This document shows, one piece after another, positions 1 through 7,926 of a stretch of DNA of 64,000 nt. Position 1 is the first letter of the stretch; each line of letters begins with the position of its first letter. The notes beneath the pieces are model-generated. The model was not told the origin of the DNA. It ran no database searches and saw only the letters and a list, made by a program, of their open reading frames with translations. The position numbers and the translations under genes are program-made. This DNA comes from Paenibacillus sp. LS1 (GTDB taxonomy: Bacteria > Bacillota > Bacilli > Paenibacillales > Paenibacillaceae), in NCBI RefSeq assembly GCF_026013365.1, contig NZ_JAPDOE010000001.1, forward strand, positions 1,240,001 to 1,304,000, in the 5' to 3' direction.

Positions 1-191
1 GCGATAGCGGATTCGGACAAAGGTGTATCCATGACACGCATTTCGCCAAACTGATCTTGCAGCCCTTTAGTTGTGGTAAACACACCACCTTTGAGACCTA
101 CGTCTTCACCAAGGATAAAAACATTTTCATCCCGTTCCATCTCTTCTTTCATCGCGAGACGGATTGCATCAATATATTCCATCACTGCCAT
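1..191 (-). CDS. bkdAB: 2-oxoisovalerate dehydrogenase E1 beta subunit, N-terminal fragment
   Basis: This is the beginning of the thiamine-dependent E1 beta subunit of the branched-chain 2-oxoacid dehydrogenase complex. The complex oxidatively decarboxylates the keto acids of Val, Leu and Ile to acyl-CoAs, which serve as primers for branched fatty acids. The visible 63 residues start MAVMEYIDAI and include the conserved FILGEDVGLKGGVF and MDTPLSE segments of E1 beta proteins. The ATG at 191 lies only 2 nt after the stop codon of the alpha-subunit gene, so the two are translationally linked. The rest of the gene runs off the left edge of the window. A pyruvate dehydrogenase beta subunit is the alternative, but the adjacent lpdV/bkdAA pair favours bkd. 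Confidence 0.9.
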   Translation of the reverse strand, partial: MAVMEYIDAIRLAMKEEMERDENVFILGEDVGLKGGVFTTTKGLQDQFGEMRVMDTPLSESAI

Positions 192-193
192 AC

Positions 194-1222
194 TTACCGT
201 CCCCCTTCTTCGCTGTCCGCATAAACGTGCGTCAGAGTGTCCTCAGGTTTAGGATATGGCGCGTTGTCTGCATATTCAGTTGCTTCTTTCATCTCCATCG
301 CAAGCTGGGAAGCCAGATCCGCATCCCGGGCTTCGTCCCAGATGCCGCAATCGATCAAGTAGTTCTTCATGCGAGGAACGCCATCTTTCTTCCAGTTCTC
401 CTCAACTTCCTCTTTGGTCCGGTAAGCCAGATCATTATCGGAGGTGGAATGAGGTGACAACCGATACATCATCGCTTCAATCAGTGTCGGGCCTTCCCCG
501 GCTATGGCACGGCGACGTGCTTCCTTCACTGCAGCATATACTTCTAATGCATCGTTACCATCTACACGTAGTCCGGGGAACCCGTATCCTTGTGCTCGAT
601 CGGATATTTTGCCGCTCAACTGTTTGTGAATTGGTACCGAAATTGCATATTGATTGTTCTCACACATAATAATGACAGGCAATTTATGCACACCTGCAAA
701 GTTGGCTCCCTCATGGAAGTCACCCTGATTGCTTGATCCTTCGCCAAACGTAACAAAAGAAACAAATTCTTGCTTCTTCATTTTGGCAGCCAGTGCAAAT
801 CCAACAGCGTGCGGAACCTGTGTTGTAACCGGGCTGGAACCCGTCACAATCCGCAGCTTTTTGTGACCGAAGTGACCGGGCATTTGCCGACCGCCACTAT
901 TCGGATCTTCTGCCTTCGCAAAAGCAGACAACATCAACTCACGCGGAGTCATGCCTACCGCCAGTACAAAGCCGTAATCGCGGTAATAAGGTAAATAATA
1001 ATCGTGATCCCGATCCAGACCAAAAGCAGCGCCTACTTGCGCAGCTTCCTGTCCTACACCGGATACGTGAAAGTTAATTTTGCCAGCCCGTTGCAAGAGC
1101 AAGCAACGCTCGTCAAACTTGCGCGCGAGCAGCATGTATTTGTACATATCCAATACTTCACCATCGCTAAGTCCCAGCTGTTGATGCCGGTGGACCGCGT
1201 CTGCAGTACCTTGTGAACTCAT
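194..1222 (-). CDS. bkdAA: 2-oxoisovalerate dehydrogenase E1 alpha subunit
   Basis: This 342-residue protein is the alpha subunit of the branched-chain 2-oxoacid dehydrogenase E1 heterotetramer and holds thiamine diphosphate. The TPP/Mg motif starts with GEGSSNQGDFHEGA near residue 160 and ends with the ENN at about 188-190. The phosphorylation-loop region contains YRLSPHSTSDND, typical of E1 alpha. It starts at an ATG preceded by an AAAAGGAGG Shine-Dalgarno sequence. It follows lpdV after a 139-nt gap that contains only a weak hairpin with a T run (about 1322-1346), and leads directly into bkdAB. The likely operon order is lpdV-bkdAA-bkdAB, with an E2 gene expected outside the window. Confidence 0.93.
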   Translation of the reverse strand: MSSQGTADAVHRHQQLGLSDGEVLDMYKYMLLARKFDERCLLLQRAGKINFHVSGVGQEAAQVGAAFGLDRDHDYYLPYYRDYGFVLAVGMTPRELMLSAFAKAEDPNSGGRQMPGHFGHKKLRIVTGSSPVTTQVPHAVGFALAAKMKKQEFVSFVTFGEGSSNQGDFHEGANFAGVHKLPVIIMCENNQYAISVPIHKQLSGKISDRAQGYGFPGLRVDGNDALEVYAAVKEARRRAIAGEGPTLIEAMMYRLSPHSTSDNDLAYRTKEEVEENWKKDGVPRMKNYLIDCGIWDEARDADLASQLAMEMKEATEYADNAPYPKPEDTLTHVYADSEEGGR

Positions 1223-1361
1223 ATGAGGTACCTCCTTTTAATCAGAGCCTATGCCATTCTTACTACCCGATCTTATAACCTGGTACTAAGACTTGGCTTA
1301 ACCTTATTATAATCCCTTTTACCCAAAAAAGGAAAGGACCTTTCTCATAAGCCTGTTTGGC

Positions 1362-2786
1362 TTACATTCCAATGGCCTTTCCATCGACCGCGAGCATGGC
1401 TTCACCCATGATTTCCGACAGAGAAGGATGTGGATGAATGGTTTGTCCGACTTCCCAAGGTGTGGCATCCAGCATCTGAGCCAGAGAAGCCTCAGCAATC
1501 AATTCCGTGACATGAGTGCCAATCATATGTACCCCCAATATATCATTCGTCTTGGCATCTGCGATCACCTTCACGAATCCATCCCGACTTCCGTGAATGA
1601 GCGATTTGCCAATGGCCGAAAATGGGAACTTGCCTGTTTTGAGTTCATAGCCACGTTCTTTGGCTTCACGCTCGGTGAATCCGATGCTGGCTGCTTCTGG
1701 GCGTGTATACACACAACGCGGGATGCGATGGGATTCTACGGCATGTACAGTTTCTCCCGCCAGATGATTGACAGCGAGAATACCTTCATGACTTGCAGCA
1801 TGTGCAAGCTGTAGACCGCCGATGCAGTCGCCAATGGCGTAAATGTGACCTTCGCCGGTTTGTAACTGTTGGTTCACAGCGATGAAGCCGCGTTCCAATT
1901 TGATATCTGTATTTTCCAGTCCGATATTTTCCACATTGGCCTGACGTCCAACCGATACGAGCATTTTCTCCGCTCTCAGCGTTTCCTGCTTATCGTCACC
2001 AAGCTGCACATCAATCCGGATGCCCTCTTGATCCGTGCTATATGTTTCCGTTAAAACCTTGGCGCCGGTGAGGAAACGAACACCTCGCTTGCCAAGCAAT
2101 CGCTGCATCTCTCTGGCAACATCTTCATCCTCGGCAGGCAACACATGCGCAGCTACTTCAACCACAGTGATTTCAACGCCAAAGTCATTCAGCATGGATG
2201 CCCACTCCAGTCCAATCACACCCCCACCGACGATGATGAGTGATGCAGGAAGTTCATCCATACGCAGGGCTTCGTCACTGCTCATAATAAACTTGCCGTC
2301 CGGTTCCAGGCCCGGCAGCACACGTGGACGCGAACCAGTGGCAATAATGAGATTGGTTGGCACAACCGTATCCATCTCGCCATCTTCGAACTCTACAGCG
2401 ACTGCTCCGCTCTGCGGGGAGAAGATGGATGGTCCGATAACGCGACCGTTCGCGTGTACGACCTGAATTTTATTTTTTTTCATCAAATATTGAACGCCCT
2501 GATGAAGCTGCTCCACAATCGCATCCTTGCGCGCCTGTACTTTGGGAAATACAAGGGTAGCTCCAGCTGTTTCGATACCATACGTTTCGCTCTCCTGAAT
2601 CTCGGCGTACACTTCCGCGCTTTTGAGCAAAGCCTTACTTGGAATACATCCACGATGCAAACAGGTTCCGCCAAGCTTGTCCTTCTCAATAATAACGACC
2701 TGTTTCCCCAGCTGTGCAGCCCGGATCGCGGCTACATATCCACCGGTCCCTCCTCCAAGTATTGCAACATCACATGTAATTGGCAT
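1362..2786 (-). CDS. lpdV: dihydrolipoyl dehydrogenase (E3) of the branched-chain oxoacid complex
   Basis: This 474-residue flavoprotein reoxidises the dihydrolipoyl groups of the E2 subunit using NAD+. Visible features are the N-terminal FAD fingerprint GGGTGGYVAA (residues 11-20), the redox-active disulfide motif GGTCLHRGCIPSK (Cys42 and Cys47), a second NAD-binding GGGVIGLEWA near residue 190, and the C-terminal catalytic HPHPSLSE. The HR pair inside the disulfide motif resembles the His-containing motif of Bacillus LpdV rather than the Asn of the pyruvate complex enzyme. Being the first gene of the bkd cluster assigns it to branched-chain substrates. I looked for a SigmaL -12/-24 promoter upstream, as in B. 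subtilis bkd, and found no convincing one. Confidence 0.93.
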   Translation of the reverse strand: MPITCDVAILGGGTGGYVAAIRAAQLGKQVVIIEKDKLGGTCLHRGCIPSKALLKSAEVYAEIQESETYGIETAGATLVFPKVQARKDAIVEQLHQGVQYLMKKNKIQVVHANGRVIGPSIFSPQSGAVAVEFEDGEMDTVVPTNLIIATGSRPRVLPGLEPDGKFIMSSDEALRMDELPASLIIVGGGVIGLEWASMLNDFGVEITVVEVAAHVLPAEDEDVAREMQRLLGKRGVRFLTGAKVLTETYSTDQEGIRIDVQLGDDKQETLRAEKMLVSVGRQANVENIGLENTDIKLERGFIAVNQQLQTGEGHIYAIGDCIGGLQLAHAASHEGILAVNHLAGETVHAVESHRIPRCVYTRPEAASIGFTEREAKERGYELKTGKFPFSAIGKSLIHGSRDGFVKVIADAKTNDILGVHMIGTHVTELIAEASLAQMLDATPWEVGQTIHPHPSLSEIMGEAMLAVDGKAIGM

Positions 2787-3018
2787 CTCTCATGCTCTCC
2801 TCTATGAATCAAATTTCAATATAATTTATTAAATGATGATAGCTTGAATCTTGGTTTGGCTCATACCCTCTATATGCCATTGTACTCTCCTTGAGCGGTC
2901 AACTCAAAGTTTGACGCAATCACACATGGACAGCCTATGCATTCCAAGCTATGATGGAATCAGGTATGATCTGTAAGCGTAACCTTTATTTAATGTCGAC
3001 TTTGGCAGAAAGGGTATA

Positions 3019-3336
3019 ATGCTCATGAATACAAGATTAGTCTTTGCGCGATTTTTGGCGATTGTTGTTCTGGTCATTCCCGGTTTAATGGCAATGAAGG
3101 GTTTTCTGATGATGAAAGATGCCCTGTTCCTATATTATGCCGAGCACGGGAACGAACTGATCTCACCAGGTTTCCAGTGGCTTTCCTTTGCCGGTGGACT
3201 TGTCCTTTTCGCGGCAGGTATGAGTTTTCTGGGAGGCTGGATCCTGTTCCGTGACCGCAAGCGTAATTATGTAGGCCCCCGTTTCCGGTCCAAAAGTGTA
3301 TCCGAAAAAGCAGAGACGCCCGGAAGGACTCCATGA
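3019..3336 (+). CDS. DUF2627-type small membrane protein (YqzF-like)
   Basis: This 105-residue integral membrane protein has two predicted transmembrane segments, at about residues 8-28 and 54-77. They are separated by a short loop with LYYAEHGNEL, and a basic tail follows (FRDRKRNY...). It resembles the DUF2627 family, whose B. subtilis member YqzF also sits beside the bkd genes. Its function is unknown. It is transcribed divergently from lpdV. AAAGGG precedes the ATG at 3019 by only 4 nt, so the in-frame ATG at 3025 is equally possible. A terminator overlaps the stop codon. Confidence 0.75.
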   Translation: MLMNTRLVFARFLAIVVLVIPGLMAMKGFLMMKDALFLYYAEHGNELISPGFQWLSFAGGLVLFAAGMSFLGGWILFRDRKRNYVGPRFRSKSVSEKAETPGRTP

Positions 3337-3349
3337 GTCCGGGCTTTTT
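3318..3349 (+). terminator. rho-independent terminator
   Basis: The 7-bp stem GCCCGGA/TCCGGGC is followed by TTTTT. The hairpin overlaps the last codons of the DUF2627 gene. Confidence 0.8.
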
Positions 3350-3401
3350 GTGTGTCTATACAACACATACCGACAACCTTACATAGACAGGATGGATCAT
3401 C

Positions 3402-3749
3402 ATGGTATCATTTCTAATCACGTTACAACGACTGCTCAAAGGCATTTTCCATGCGTTCAAAGACCCCAAGTTTCTGGCTCTGTTCGCGTTAACGGCAGCA
3501 ACACTGCTGTCAGGCACTTTGTTTTACACTCGTGTTGAAGGTCTTCACTGGATCGATGCGTTATACTTCTGTGCGGTTACTTTGACTACGGTGGGACATC
3601 CTGATTTTGTGCCATCCACCGGATTCAGCAAAGCCTTTACTGTGATTTACATGTTTGCAGGCATTGGCCTCACCTTTGCCATGATTGCCAGAATTACAGC
3701 AGGTATTCTATTCCCTCGCAAATTAAAGACAGAAGAGGACCCGGAGTAA
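3402..3749 (+). CDS. two-transmembrane ion channel-like protein with a non-canonical filter
   Basis: This 115-residue protein has the layout of a minimal potassium channel subunit. TM1 lies at about residues 24-42, a pore helix and filter run through ALYFCAVTLTTVGHPDF, and TM2 is at about 80-105. The selectivity filter position reads TTVGHPD where K+ channels have T(V/I)GYGD, so the central tyrosine and second glycine are replaced by His-Pro. The fold assignment (Ion_trans_2-like) rests on this spacing. Ion selectivity cannot be inferred. The start ATG follows AGGATGG. It lies between two terminators and appears monocistronic. Confidence 0.7.
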   Translation: MVSFLITLQRLLKGIFHAFKDPKFLALFALTAATLLSGTLFYTRVEGLHWIDALYFCAVTLTTVGHPDFVPSTGFSKAFTVIYMFAGIGLTFAMIARITAGILFPRKLKTEEDPE

Positions 3750-3759
3750 TCTCCGGGTC
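3738..3759. terminator. hairpin shared by convergent genes
   Basis: A perfect 9-bp stem GACCCGGAG/CTCCGGGTC with loop TAAT sits between the channel gene and the convergent 70-residue gene. The loop contains the channel stop codon. Flanking T runs are weak in both directions, so termination is likely but not certain. Confidence 0.55.
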
Positions 3760-3970
3760 ATTCGTATAAGGCATCCCGCAGTTTGGTAGACATACGTGAT
3801 TCTTTGGAAGAAGACTTTAAGATCGTTCTGCGCAACGTCAGGTTACTTGCCTGCAGTCGCTCCGCTTCTGCGAACAGTTCTGCAAATAAGGCCTGCGCCG
3901 CTTCATCCAGAGATGCCTGCTCTTTCAAGCTTTCATATCGCTCTTGAAGTGATGTTAATGCTTCACTCAT
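3758..3970 (-). CDS. small helical protein of unknown function
   Basis: This is a 70-residue, Ala/Leu/Glu-rich protein predicted to be almost entirely helical, with no membrane segment and no recognised domain. The start is placed at the ATG at 3970 because AAGAGGTG precedes it with a 6-nt spacer. A GTG nine bases upstream overlaps that Shine-Dalgarno sequence and is less likely. The gene is convergent with the channel gene and divergent from tdk. I do not recognise the family. Confidence 0.55.
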   Translation of the reverse strand: MSEALTSLQERYESLKEQASLDEAAQALFAELFAEAERLQASNLTLRRTILKSSSKESRMSTKLRDALYE

Positions 3971-4145
3971 CGTAAACACCTCTTTTCATAACTCCTACTA
4001 ACAGCTGCCGGAACCAATAGCTTAACAATCCATATAGTAACACAAAGCTGCACAGATTAGTTCTGGCTCTTTCCAAAGATTTTGTGGTACTCTGTAATGG
4101 TCGCTTTTTTTGTTGAATCCCGTATGTGAGAGGAGTAGCAGCACC

Positions 4146-4745
4146 GTGCAAACAGGACGTATTACCGTAATTACTGGACCCATGTTCAGTGAAAAATCCG
4201 GTGAACTCATTCGCCGTTGTCAGAAATTAATTCAATTTGGCCGTAAAAAGGTTGTGGCCTACAAACCAGCCGAGGATGATCGGTTTGCCCAGGACGAGAT
4301 CGTGAGCCGAATTGGTTATCGACTCCCTGCCCATTCCATTCCCCGGCAATTAACTCCGGAATCCGTAGAAATGATCCTGAACCAAACCATAGATGCTGAT
4401 GTTGTTGCATTTGATGAAGTACAATTTTTCAGCAGTGCCATTATGGAACTCGTCTCGGAGCTAGCTTATTGTGGTAAACATGTCATTGTGGACGGACTTA
4501 ATATGGATTACCGTGGTAAGGAATTCGGATATGTCGGCGGTTTGCTCGCCATGGCAGATGACATTGAGAAACTCTCGGCTTTCTGTGCCGTATGTGGCAG
4601 CCCGGATGCTGCCTTTACGCAACGTATCGTCAATGGGGAGCCCGTTACCTTGGGTCCGGTGGTCATGATTGGCGATTCAGAAGCTTACGAGCCACGCTGT
4701 CGTTGCTGCTTCATTCCTCCTCACAAAGTTGAATGTTCATCATAA
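4146..4745 (+). CDS. tdk: thymidine kinase family protein with altered P-loop
   Basis: This 199-residue protein resembles type II thymidine kinase, which phosphorylates thymidine with ATP in the salvage pathway. It shows the catalytic-glutamate segment VAFDEVQFF, the lasso region NMDYRGKEFG, and two zinc-binding cysteine pairs (CAVC and CRCC). The start is a GTG at 4146, placed by GAGAGGAG ten bases upstream; the more upstream ATG at 4110 lacks a ribosome-binding site. The P-loop is unusual. It reads GPMFSEKSGELIRR, whereas the family usually has GPMFSGKSEELIRR, so the key glycine and a downstream glutamate appear exchanged. Activity should therefore not be assumed. A terminator follows closely. 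Confidence 0.85.
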   Translation: MQTGRITVITGPMFSEKSGELIRRCQKLIQFGRKKVVAYKPAEDDRFAQDEIVSRIGYRLPAHSIPRQLTPESVEMILNQTIDADVVAFDEVQFFSSAIMELVSELAYCGKHVIVDGLNMDYRGKEFGYVGGLLAMADDIEKLSAFCAVCGSPDAAFTQRIVNGEPVTLGPVVMIGDSEAYEPRCRCCFIPPHKVECSS

Positions 4746-4771
4746 TTTCTAAGAGATCTCTGAGATCCTCC

Positions 4772-4795
4772 AAAAAGCCCTTTTGGGCTTTTTTT
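4772..4795 (+). terminator. rho-independent terminator of tdk
   Basis: The stem AAAAAGCCC/GGGCTTTTT has a TTTT loop and ends in a run of seven T. It lies 27 nt after the tdk stop. Confidence 0.9.
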
Positions 4796-4863
4796 GTTTG
4801 TCGCAGTGAACCAATGCACAAAAAAGCACCGCTTTGCAGCGATGCTTACAGGATCACTTCCCG

Positions 4864-5340
4864 CTAGTCTCGGGAAACAAAATATTTGTTGGTCATGTAG
4901 TAAGCGTCACCACGCGACGTTTCCACCATTCCTTTTTTAGCATCCAAAAATACAATCTCTTTACACTTCGTGCAGTACCATTTCGTGCGCTTATATGGAG
5001 ATTCCGTCACGTAAGCCGTGCCGCATTTACAATCAATCTTCATTAATAACTCGGTTGATTTATAAGCACTGGACAAGCGTTCCAGGTTATCCTGCTGCTG
5101 TGTAGGCATAATGGTCTGCTGATAATCCGATAAATGATTCTGAACTTTAAAGTCTGCTACCAATCCTGCATTCAATCCAAAAAACTCCTTGCCGATTTCG
5201 GTCACGAAGCGCTTCTCATTTCTGTAGCAATCCAGCCACTCAATAATCTGCTTATTAGACAGTGGAACCGTACCCTTGATACCGCTGTTTAAGGTGTAGG
5301 TCATGATGTATAAAGTATCGTCTTGTCTACCTGAGTACAT
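4864..5340 (-). CDS. zinc-ribbon-like hypothetical protein
   Basis: This 158-residue cytosolic protein of unknown function has a C-terminal half with the metal-binding pattern CKCGTAYV...WYCTKCKEI, a probable zinc ribbon at about residues 103-130. The N-terminal half is helical with no recognised domain. It has no signal peptide or membrane segment. The ATG is preceded by a strong GAAGGAGG with a 5-nt spacer. A second small Cys-pair protein lies directly upstream on the same strand, so the two may be related in function. Confidence 0.65.
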   Translation of the reverse strand: MYSGRQDDTLYIMTYTLNSGIKGTVPLSNKQIIEWLDCYRNEKRFVTEIGKEFFGLNAGLVADFKVQNHLSDYQQTIMPTQQQDNLERLSSAYKSTELLMKIDCKCGTAYVTESPYKRTKWYCTKCKEIVFLDAKKGMVETSRGDAYYMTNKYFVSRD

Positions 5341-5429
5341 TAGAATCCTCCTTCGAATACATTTGCTAATGTACTACAAAAACGCGCATAAATCAAAGAA
5401 TTGTTATTTCCTGAGCGCATCTCTTCTTA

Positions 5430-5645
5430 TTAAATGGGGAACATTCCTCGTTCATCCGCCAAAGTCTTACAGGAACTGCATACACCTGAAACATTTCCCT
5501 GTGGAGCCGCATAATGCACAACCGATTTAACGTTTTTCTTACATATGGAACAGTAGTGCCTCCTTTCCTTTTTTGGGGTGTAGTCCGATAGCTTCACTAC
5601 GTTTTTGTTTAGTCGGAATCGGTGTAAGAAGCCCGGCCATTTCAT
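5430..5645 (-). CDS. small double-CxxC protein, hypothetical
   Basis: This 71-residue basic protein contains two CxxC knuckles, CSICKKN near residue 32 and CSSCKTL near residue 56, a spacing suitable for one zinc site. No family is recognised. The ribosome-binding site is weak, so the start is uncertain. It lies 89 nt upstream of the 158-residue zinc-ribbon gene on the same strand. Confidence 0.5.
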   Translation of the reverse strand: MKWPGFLHRFRLNKNVVKLSDYTPKKERRHYCSICKKNVKSVVHYAAPQGNVSGVCSSCKTLADERGMFPI

Positions 5646-5809
5646 CTCGCTTCACTCTTTCTTGTTCGCCTACTTCGTAGTCGTTTTTTCTCTCTTGGCT
5701 AAAAATCATCGCGCCTTGTATTATGTATACGATTCCAAGTTGTGCATGCCTATCTCATAATCTATTCGACGTTTTGAGCGTTTTTCCTGTTTTTAATCTC
5801 TACACATAT

Positions 5810-5868
5810 AAAAAAAACCGACATAACTTGCTTTCCTTACTTTCGGAAGAATAGCATTTCAGTCGGTT
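5810..5868 (-). terminator. terminator of the YiiX-like gene
   Basis: Read on the minus strand, AACCGAC pairs with GTCGGTT across an inner hairpin (TTCCGAAAGTAAGGAA) and ends in a run of T. It starts 7 nt beyond the stop of the YiiX-like gene. Confidence 0.75.
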
Positions 5869-5874
5869 CCAACC

Positions 5875-6525
5875 TTATTTATAAAAAGTTCCCAGAACGT
5901 CCAGCTCTGGTGAGCGCTCAATTCGAAAAGGATAGATATATCCCTGATTCATTCGGGTAAATTTGCGGCTCCACAGGTCCAGTCCGGATGTGAACTGATA
6001 GGCCTGGTATATAAACTTGGAACAATAGTTGCGCTCAATGCTGTGCAGATTAGTCTGCAAACGGTAGAATTTCACCTGCTTGTAATGGTCCTGTACCCAT
6101 CCGGCTGCCTTCATGCCTGCCTCATTCAGTCTGGAACGAAATACAATGAAGCGATCTCCTTCATAGAAACGTGTGAGATACCAATCTAATGAGTCAGCAA
6201 ATACAGGCCCGTATGGGTGCACATGATACACTTTGCCGTCGAGACCGATAATACCCATATGTCCGGCGTAATAGGTGGATTCAGAGCTTGGCGTGTACAC
6301 GATGTCCCCGGGCTCCAGCTTCATCTCTCCCAATGCGTTGATAGGCAAGTCCTGATGCAACCGTTTGGCTGCTGAACGTTCACGCCGCCCTTCAACCAAC
6401 AAGCGATGAAGTGCACCGGCAAGTGCCAGGTACATTTCGGACCATTTGATTTTTTTCTTATCAGGTCGTTTGAACCACCGCTGGATGAAGGTGAAGCCTC
6501 GTTTTGGTTGTGAACCCTTCTTCAT
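5875..6525 (-). CDS. YiiX/YycO-type permuted NlpC/P60 hydrolase
   Basis: This 216-residue protein resembles circularly permuted papain-like enzymes of the YiiX group, thought to cleave amide bonds in peptides or lipids. The conserved His motif AGHMGIIG lies near residue 90 and the catalytic-cysteine motif NYCSKFIYQAYQF near residue 173, the reversed order expected for permuted members. LEPGDIVYTPSS precedes the His motif, as in the family. There is no signal peptide, so it is probably cytosolic. The start is set at the ATG at 6525, which has GAGTGGAG eight bases upstream; a GTG at 6534 is the alternative. The substrate is unknown. Confidence 0.75.
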   Translation of the reverse strand: MKKGSQPKRGFTFIQRWFKRPDKKKIKWSEMYLALAGALHRLLVEGRRERSAAKRLHQDLPINALGEMKLEPGDIVYTPSSESTYYAGHMGIIGLDGKVYHVHPYGPVFADSLDWYLTRFYEGDRFIVFRSRLNEAGMKAAGWVQDHYKQVKFYRLQTNLHSIERNYCSKFIYQAYQFTSGLDLWSRKFTRMNQGYIYPFRIERSPELDVLGTFYK

Positions 6526-6669
6526 ACGCTGCACTCCACTCTCATCTATTTATATAATAGTTGTCATTCTAAAGTTTCTCAGGCTTATTATAGACATTTG
6601 GTAGTGTATATTCAATTCGGAAGCCGTTAGTTCTGGTAAAATTATGCCTTCTTAGTACCCATTTTATGC

Positions 6670-6707
6670 AAAAAAAGATGACTCCGGAATGAACCCAAAG
6701 TCATCTT
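6670..6707 (-). terminator. terminator of the flavin reductase gene
   Basis: The stem AAGATGACT/AGTCATCTT has a 15-nt loop and, on the minus strand, is followed by a run of T. It lies 23 nt after the stop. Confidence 0.85.
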
Positions 6708-6729
6708 AATCGTATCCAAATGCAGACTT

Positions 6730-7767
6730 TTATTCTTCTACAACACCAAGAGCTTTATTTTTCTCCTTAAAGCGGCTGTTATGGGAAGAAACATAAGCCA
6801 CTTTCTCCGCTTCAGGGTCCATGTAAAGCTTCGCACTGTTTACCGCGAGGGCTGCATCAGTGAAAGTACCCGCAATCAGGTAAAGTTTGCTACCATAATC
6901 TACAAAATCGCCTGCGGCAAATACGCCAGGAATATTGGTTTGCAATCTCTCTGTCGTCGTAACATGCCATTCGCCAAGATCAAGTCCCCAATCCCGGATT
7001 GGACCAAAATCACTCTTCATGCCATGGTTTACAATGACAGCATCCACTTCAAGCAGTTCAGTTTCGCCTGTGTCCACGTGTGAAATGGTCACCTGTTCAA
7101 TCACATCGCCACTCAAACTATGCAGGGTCTCTACCGCATAAGGTGTACGGACATCTACAGAGGATTCTCTCATACGCAGTACATTACGCTCTAGTCCGCC
7201 AAAGCGGTCACGACGATGCACAACCGTAACTTGATCTGCCAGTGCTTCCAGTTCATTCGCCCAGTCTACAGCAGAGTCGCCTCCACCCGAGATCAGCACG
7301 CGCTTACCACGGAATGGCTCGAGTTCCTGCACCGTATAGTGCAGATTGCTAACCTCATAACGGTCTGCACCTTCAAGCTCCAGCTTGGCCATTTTATATA
7401 TACCGTATCCGATTGCCAAAATGACGGTACGTGTCCAGTGTTGCTCACCTGTTGCAGAAGTTAACAGAATCGTGCCATCAGGTTGACGCTCAAATCCTTC
7501 GATCTGTTGTTCAAATACAAGGGTTGGCTCGAAAGTTCGTGCCTGTTCTTCCAATTGTTTAATCAGATCTTCACACAGAATTGGCGTCACACCCCCGACA
7601 TCCCAGATCATTTTCTCCGGATAAAAGAGCATGCGACCTCCCAATCTGTCACGTGCCTCAATCAACTTGGTCTTCATATCTCGCATGCCGCTATAAAAGG
7701 CAGAGTACATGCCCGCTGGGCCACCGCCGATAATGGTTACATCATAAAGTTCCAACTGCTGATTCAT
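6730..7767 (-). CDS. ferredoxin/flavodoxin-NADP+ reductase, TrxR-like (YcgT/YumC type)
   Basis: This 345-residue flavoenzyme resembles the thioredoxin-reductase-like ferredoxin-NADP reductases of Bacilli. It has an FAD site [14 protein letters not shown] (about residues 12-25), an NADPH site [15 protein letters not shown] (about 155-170), and a C-terminal FAD motif [12 protein letters not shown]. It lacks the CxxC redox pair of true thioredoxin reductase. A Fur-like box lies 45 bp upstream, and the gene ends in its own terminator. It sits beside two siderophore-binding lipoprotein genes. By analogy with iron-repressed YcgT of B. subtilis, it probably supplies electrons through ferredoxin or flavodoxin under iron limitation, perhaps for reductive iron release. 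That role is inferred. Confidence 0.87.
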   Translation of the reverse strand: MNQQLELYDVTIIGGGPAGMYSAFYSGMRDMKTKLIEARDRLGGRMLFYPEKMIWDVGGVTPILCEDLIKQLEEQARTFEPTLVFEQQIEGFERQPDGTILLTSATGEQHWTRTVILAIGYGIYKMAKLELEGADRYEVSNLHYTVQELEPFRGKRVLISGGGDSAVDWANELEALADQVTVVHRRDRFGGLERNVLRMRESSVDVRTPYAVETLHSLSGDVIEQVTISHVDTGETELLEVDAVIVNHGMKSDFGPIRDWGLDLGEWHVTTTERLQTNIPGVFAAGDFVDYGSKLYLIAGTFTDAALAVNSAKLYMDPEAEKVAYVSSHNSRFKEKNKALGVVEE

Positions 7768-7811
7768 ATTAAAAATACCTCCGTTAATTCGATCCAGAAC
7801 ATCGAGTATTT

Positions 7812-7830
7812 GATATCGATTCTCATTATC
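7812..7830. promoter_or_regulatory. Fur box of the reductase gene
   Basis: GATATCGATTCTCATTATC matches the 19-bp consensus GATAATGATTATCATTATC at 16 of 19 positions. It lies 45 bp upstream of the reductase start. Confidence 0.72.
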
Positions 7831-7926
7831 ACTTAAATCCTAGTGTAATGGTAATCTTATCAAATTACAATGGCTAAAAAACAAACATTTCTTGTACAAA
7901 AATCTTACGAACAACTCCGCTCTTAA

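Noticed and set aside
256..669. 137-codon plus-strand ORF over bkdAA
   Set aside because: It is a shadow of the dehydrogenase alpha gene with atypical composition and no ribosome-binding site.
1322..1346. Terminator between lpdV and bkdAA
   Set aside because: The stem is only about 5 bp with a 3-nt loop. The T run is suggestive, but the genes are expected to be co-transcribed.
2787..3018. SigmaL (-12/-24) promoter for the bkd genes
   Set aside because: A TGGCA occurs on the minus strand but the matching GC/TGC element at the right spacing is absent.
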